Shown here: positions 53,631 to 55,921 of the stretch, in pieces | How the letters are laid out: every line of letters starts with the position of its first letter | Numbering within the stretch: position 1 is the first letter of the stretch | NCBI RefSeq assembly: GCF_003339615.1 | Contig: NZ_QQBG01000011.1 | Span: forward strand, 1 to 55,921 | Origin: Candidatus Similichlamydia laticola | GTDB lineage: Bacteria > Chlamydiota > Chlamydiia > Chlamydiales > Parilichlamydiaceae | DNA length: 55,921 bases | Direction of reading: 5' to 3' | Notes under the pieces: model-generated | What the model was told of the DNA's origin: nothing | The model's database searches: none | Seen by the model: the letters and a program-made list of their open reading frames with translations, nothing else | Program-made: the position numbers and the translations under genes

Positions 53631-55139
53631 CTAAGATGAGGGATCCTGGCTAGGCTGCTTGGCTAGCCCAAGAAGGCCTCTTACCGCAATTGCCCTACGT
53701 TCTTCTTCTGTCTCTGAAGTGCAACTTAATAGAGTAGACTCTCCTGTTTGGACCGTATCTAAATGTCGTGTGCTACAATAACTATGATCTCGCATGGATA
53801 CGAATTGAGCACTAAAGGGGCAAGGTTCATCTCTTACTGCTTTAGAAGTTCCTGCTGATTCTTCTTCTGTCCTAACTTTTTTCTTAGGAGGCTCTTCTTG
53901 TTCTGTCTCGCGAAAAGCATGGAGCCTATTCGAGGTGGAACACCCTTCTCCTGGGCTTAATGGATCCATGCTTGTTAGACCATATTCTCCTGCTTTGCAG
54001 AAAAGACCAAAAAAATCTGTTTTAGAGGAGGACAATAAAAAGAGGGAGACTTCAGAAAGATGAGGCCCTGACCCTGGAGAAGAACATACTTTTGTGGATA
54101 ACCCTAGAGAAAGTCGTGAACATCTATCTATGGGAATAAACCGATTTACGACGTTTGCACTATCGAGAAAGGATCGATGAAAAGAATAAACTTCTTCACG
54201 ATTGGCTTTTTGCTTTCCCCTTTCAGGGATGAAACCAATTTCTATTTGATGAGGCCCTTGAATAAAAAACAGTTGTCCGCCTTTGAAAGGCTCCTGAGAG
54301 CTAACAGAGCAATCACGAGGGAAAACGAAAAGACAATTATCTTCCCAAGAAGTGCAATTCGCTCTGTGTAAATGCCCCTTTCCTTTTACAAAACTATCCT
54401 TAAAAATTTCGGACACGTGCAGTTTTTGTTTAAACCCTTCATAGGATATACAAGGAATTTTCATAATTCCTAATTGACGATCTTTTAGATGAGGGATCTC
54501 TACAAATGGGGATGACTCTTCCAATTGGATCGGTAAGCTCTTCGGTTTTATGTAAAGTGTAGGAACAGCCAAAGCGGGTGGAATTGGCCCATGATAGCAT
54601 AACAAGGCAAGAGAGCTGTATTTACAATCAAAGAGAAGTAGTAAAGACAAATTCACGAGAACTGCCTTGCCTCTCTCTCTCTTTATCTCAGCATCGAACG
54701 GGCAACCAAAGAGGGATTTTCCTATCTCACATACTCCCTTTCGTTCGATGGGTAAGATCGAATCCAATCGATGGTGATGGAACTGGATTACTCTGAAGTT
54801 ATTTTGTAATAACTCAATTCCTTCCTCCTCAACAAAGGGGACAAACCCGATAGATAGGATTTTATGTCCCATAACAAGGACTAATCTTCCGTTCGTCATT
54901 TTTCCTGTCGAAAGATCAATGCGGATATTTTTAGGAAAGACAAGGAGGGTAGACATAGCCTTGCTGTGCTTAAAGAGAGCTCTTTCGGGACAACTTTTTG
55001 ACCTTGTCCAAAGCTCCTGAAGAGTAGAAGAGACTCGCAATGTCATGCTAGCAAATTCTTCACGACTCTTTACCTCTAACTCAATATTGTGAGTAAGAGT
55101 GCGGGTAAGGAAAGGAATAGAAACGGTGTTGATAGTCAT
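53631..55139 (-). CDS. Array family copy H
   Basis: A 502-residue member starting MTINTVSIPFLTRTLTHN. Module 1 has LLVFPKNIRIDLSTG, LSIGFVPFVEEEG, FHHHRLDSIL and LALLCYHGPIP; module 2 has LFVFPRDCSVSSQEPFKGG, IEIGFIPERG, FHRSFLDSANVVNRFIP and FGLFCKAGEYG. The tail has EEPPKKKVRTEEESAGTS, whose basic cluster is close to the classic viral nuclear localisation signal, then MRDHSYCSTRHLDTVQTGES and ETEEERRAIAVRGLLGLAK. No signal peptide, membrane segment or ribosome binding site. Confidence 0.9.
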   Translation of the reverse strand: MTINTVSIPFLTRTLTHNIELEVKSREEFASMTLRVSSTLQELWTRSKSCPERALFKHSKAMSTLLVFPKNIRIDLSTGKMTNGRLVLVMGHKILSIGFVPFVEEEGIELLQNNFRVIQFHHHRLDSILPIERKGVCEIGKSLFGCPFDAEIKRERGKAVLVNLSLLLLFDCKYSSLALLCYHGPIPPALAVPTLYIKPKSLPIQLEESSPFVEIPHLKDRQLGIMKIPCISYEGFKQKLHVSEIFKDSFVKGKGHLHRANCTSWEDNCLFVFPRDCSVSSQEPFKGGQLFFIQGPHQIEIGFIPERGKQKANREEVYSFHRSFLDSANVVNRFIPIDRCSRLSLGLSTKVCSSPGSGPHLSEVSLFLLSSSKTDFFGLFCKAGEYGLTSMDPLSPGEGCSTSNRLHAFRETEQEEPPKKKVRTEEESAGTSKAVRDEPCPFSAQFVSMRDHSYCSTRHLDTVQTGESTLLSCTSETEEERRAIAVRGLLGLAKQPSQDPSS

Positions 55140-55233
55140 CCCAAAAGAAAATGTAACTTAGAATGAAAAGTCTTGGGGAGAAGCCGATTTTATATAGAGA
55201 AGTGAAAAGTTTTTTTTAAGCTTGTTTTTCTAG

Positions 55234-55921
55234 TTAGATTGAACCGTCTTGCGGCGCATTGTACTTAGACAACTCAATTAAAGCCAGAGCGGCTGCCATT
55301 CTTCTTTCGGACTCTCTTTGAGGATTTGACGGAGTAGGACTTTTTTGTGTAGTTGGAGTAGTAAGTGGCTCTTTTTTTTGCCCTTTAGGCTGATAAAGAC
55401 TAAAGAAGTTCTCCTCTTGTGAGGAAAGTTTTTTGTCATATTCCAAGGCTTTTGCAGAGGTACATGGTTCTTCTTCTGAAGAAGTCTCATCTGGCTCTGT
55501 TCCTAGTAGGGTTTCTAGGTCAAAGCACCCTGCATATGGGTTCATTGGATCTATCCCTTTCAGTTCTAAGTCTCCTTTTTGACATAAAAGAGCTACAACT
55601 TCTTCCCTGTCTGAAGCAAGAATAAAAACAGACAAGCCACGTAAATAGCCTGTTGTTGATGTAGGTCTAGCATATGTTTTGGCCAACGATCCAAGCAAAA
55701 TACGAGAACTTCTGTATGAAGGCAAGAAGGTCGTGCTTAAGCCTGGTCCACAGTTTTTCATCAGAGATCTATGAAAAGGATATTGTGTCGGCAAAGACAT
55801 CAGTTCATGATTTCCTTTGCCAGGAATAAATCTGAACTCAATAGATTTATCATTTTTAATAGTAGCTAATTTTCCACCCTTAAATCCGTGATTGGGATCA
55901 AAAAAGAAGCCCTTTGGAAAA
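55234..55921 (-). CDS. Array family copy I (partial, runs off the window)
   Basis: The frame is open to the window edge, so the gene's 5' part lies outside. The visible 228 residues begin in module 2: FPKGFFFDPNHGFKGGKLA, FRFIPGKGNHEL, YPFHRSLMKNCG and VALLCQKGDLELKGIDPMNP. The tail has SSEEEPCTSAKALEYD (acidic, without the basic cluster), Thr/Pro-rich sequence, and RESERRMAAALALIELSK at the end. It shows that the array continues beyond the window. The ATG at 55800 is internal, not the real start. Confidence 0.85.
   Translation of the reverse strand, partial: FPKGFFFDPNHGFKGGKLATIKNDKSIEFRFIPGKGNHELMSLPTQYPFHRSLMKNCGPGLSTTFLPSYRSSRILLGSLAKTYARPTSTTGYLRGLSVFILASDREEVVALLCQKGDLELKGIDPMNPYAGCFDLETLLGTEPDETSSEEEPCTSAKALEYDKKLSSQEENFFSLYQPKGQKKEPLTTPTTQKSPTPSNPQRESERRMAAALALIELSKYNAPQDGSI

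Noticed and set aside
42240-55921. Repeat array considered as CRISPR, phage or transposon structure
   Set aside because: The repeats are whole diverged genes of about 1.5 kb, not short direct repeats; no transposase, integrase, phage structural gene, cas gene or terminal inverted repeats were seen.
42240-55921. Array proteins as outer membrane or Pmp-like autotransporters
   Set aside because: No Sec signal peptide, no GGAI or FxxN repeats, no C-terminal beta-barrel; the ends are charged helices instead.

Overview
The window reads as part of a divergent, reduced chlamydial (phylum Chlamydiota) chromosome. No database search was possible. The placement rests on a small basic protein of the Chlamydia/Verrucomicrobia type at 3327-3494, on a PPi-type phosphofructokinase next to an Opp transporter, on an L36-S14-uvrC neighbourhood, and on several clusters that I recall being adjacent in Chlamydia: rpe-efp, ybeY-CBS protein, lon-rnz, ruvX-zwf-pgl, rpmG with a Lol-type ABC pair, and smpB-dnaN-recF. 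Genes are tightly packed, GTG and TTG starts are common, and several housekeeping proteins have unusual or lost motifs, which suggests an intracellular organism far from the well-studied Chlamydia.

Region 1 (1-42213) is core genome. It holds EF-P, rpe, holA, a decayed gene (about 2313-3316), the small basic protein, ybeY, a CBS/CorC membrane protein, mnmA, a 7TM-HD phosphohydrolase (PgpH type), dnaX, a tandem thyX pair, a small membrane protein, lon, rnz, an EamA transporter and tRNA-Tyr/Thr. Next come oppBCDF, pfp, tRNA-Met/fMet, a DUF3604-like protein, ftsY, a tiny cysteine-rich membrane protein, ruvX, zwf, pgl, tsaD, rpmG, an FtsX-like permease with its ATPase, apbE, adk, smpB, dnaN, recF and a 2Fe-2S ferredoxin. 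The block ends with uvrD/rep, serS, rnpA, rpmH, rpsN, rpmJ and uvrC on the minus strand.

Region 2 (42240-55921) is the unusual part. It is an uninterrupted, one-direction (minus strand) tandem array of nine paralogous copies: seven complete or near-complete genes, one broken copy, and one running off the window end. I do not recognise the family. Each full protein has no Sec signal or membrane segment and carries two homologous modules (an internal duplication). Most then have a variable hydrophilic tail. The tail usually contains a short basic cluster resembling a eukaryotic nuclear localisation signal, followed by a Thr-Ser-Ala-Gln-Ala motif. Five copies also have a short Asp-His-x-Tyr type motif, and most end in a conserved helix around Glu-Glu-Arg-Arg...Gly-Leu-Leu-Ala-Leu-Ala. 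None of the array genes I could check has a recognisable Shine-Dalgarno sequence, unlike many of the housekeeping genes.

The array shows expansion and decay: one copy has lost its N-terminus and a reading frame, and another has lost its tail. My inference is an undescribed expanded effector-like family, possibly type III secreted and host-directed. The paralogy and motifs are seen in the sequence; the function is not.
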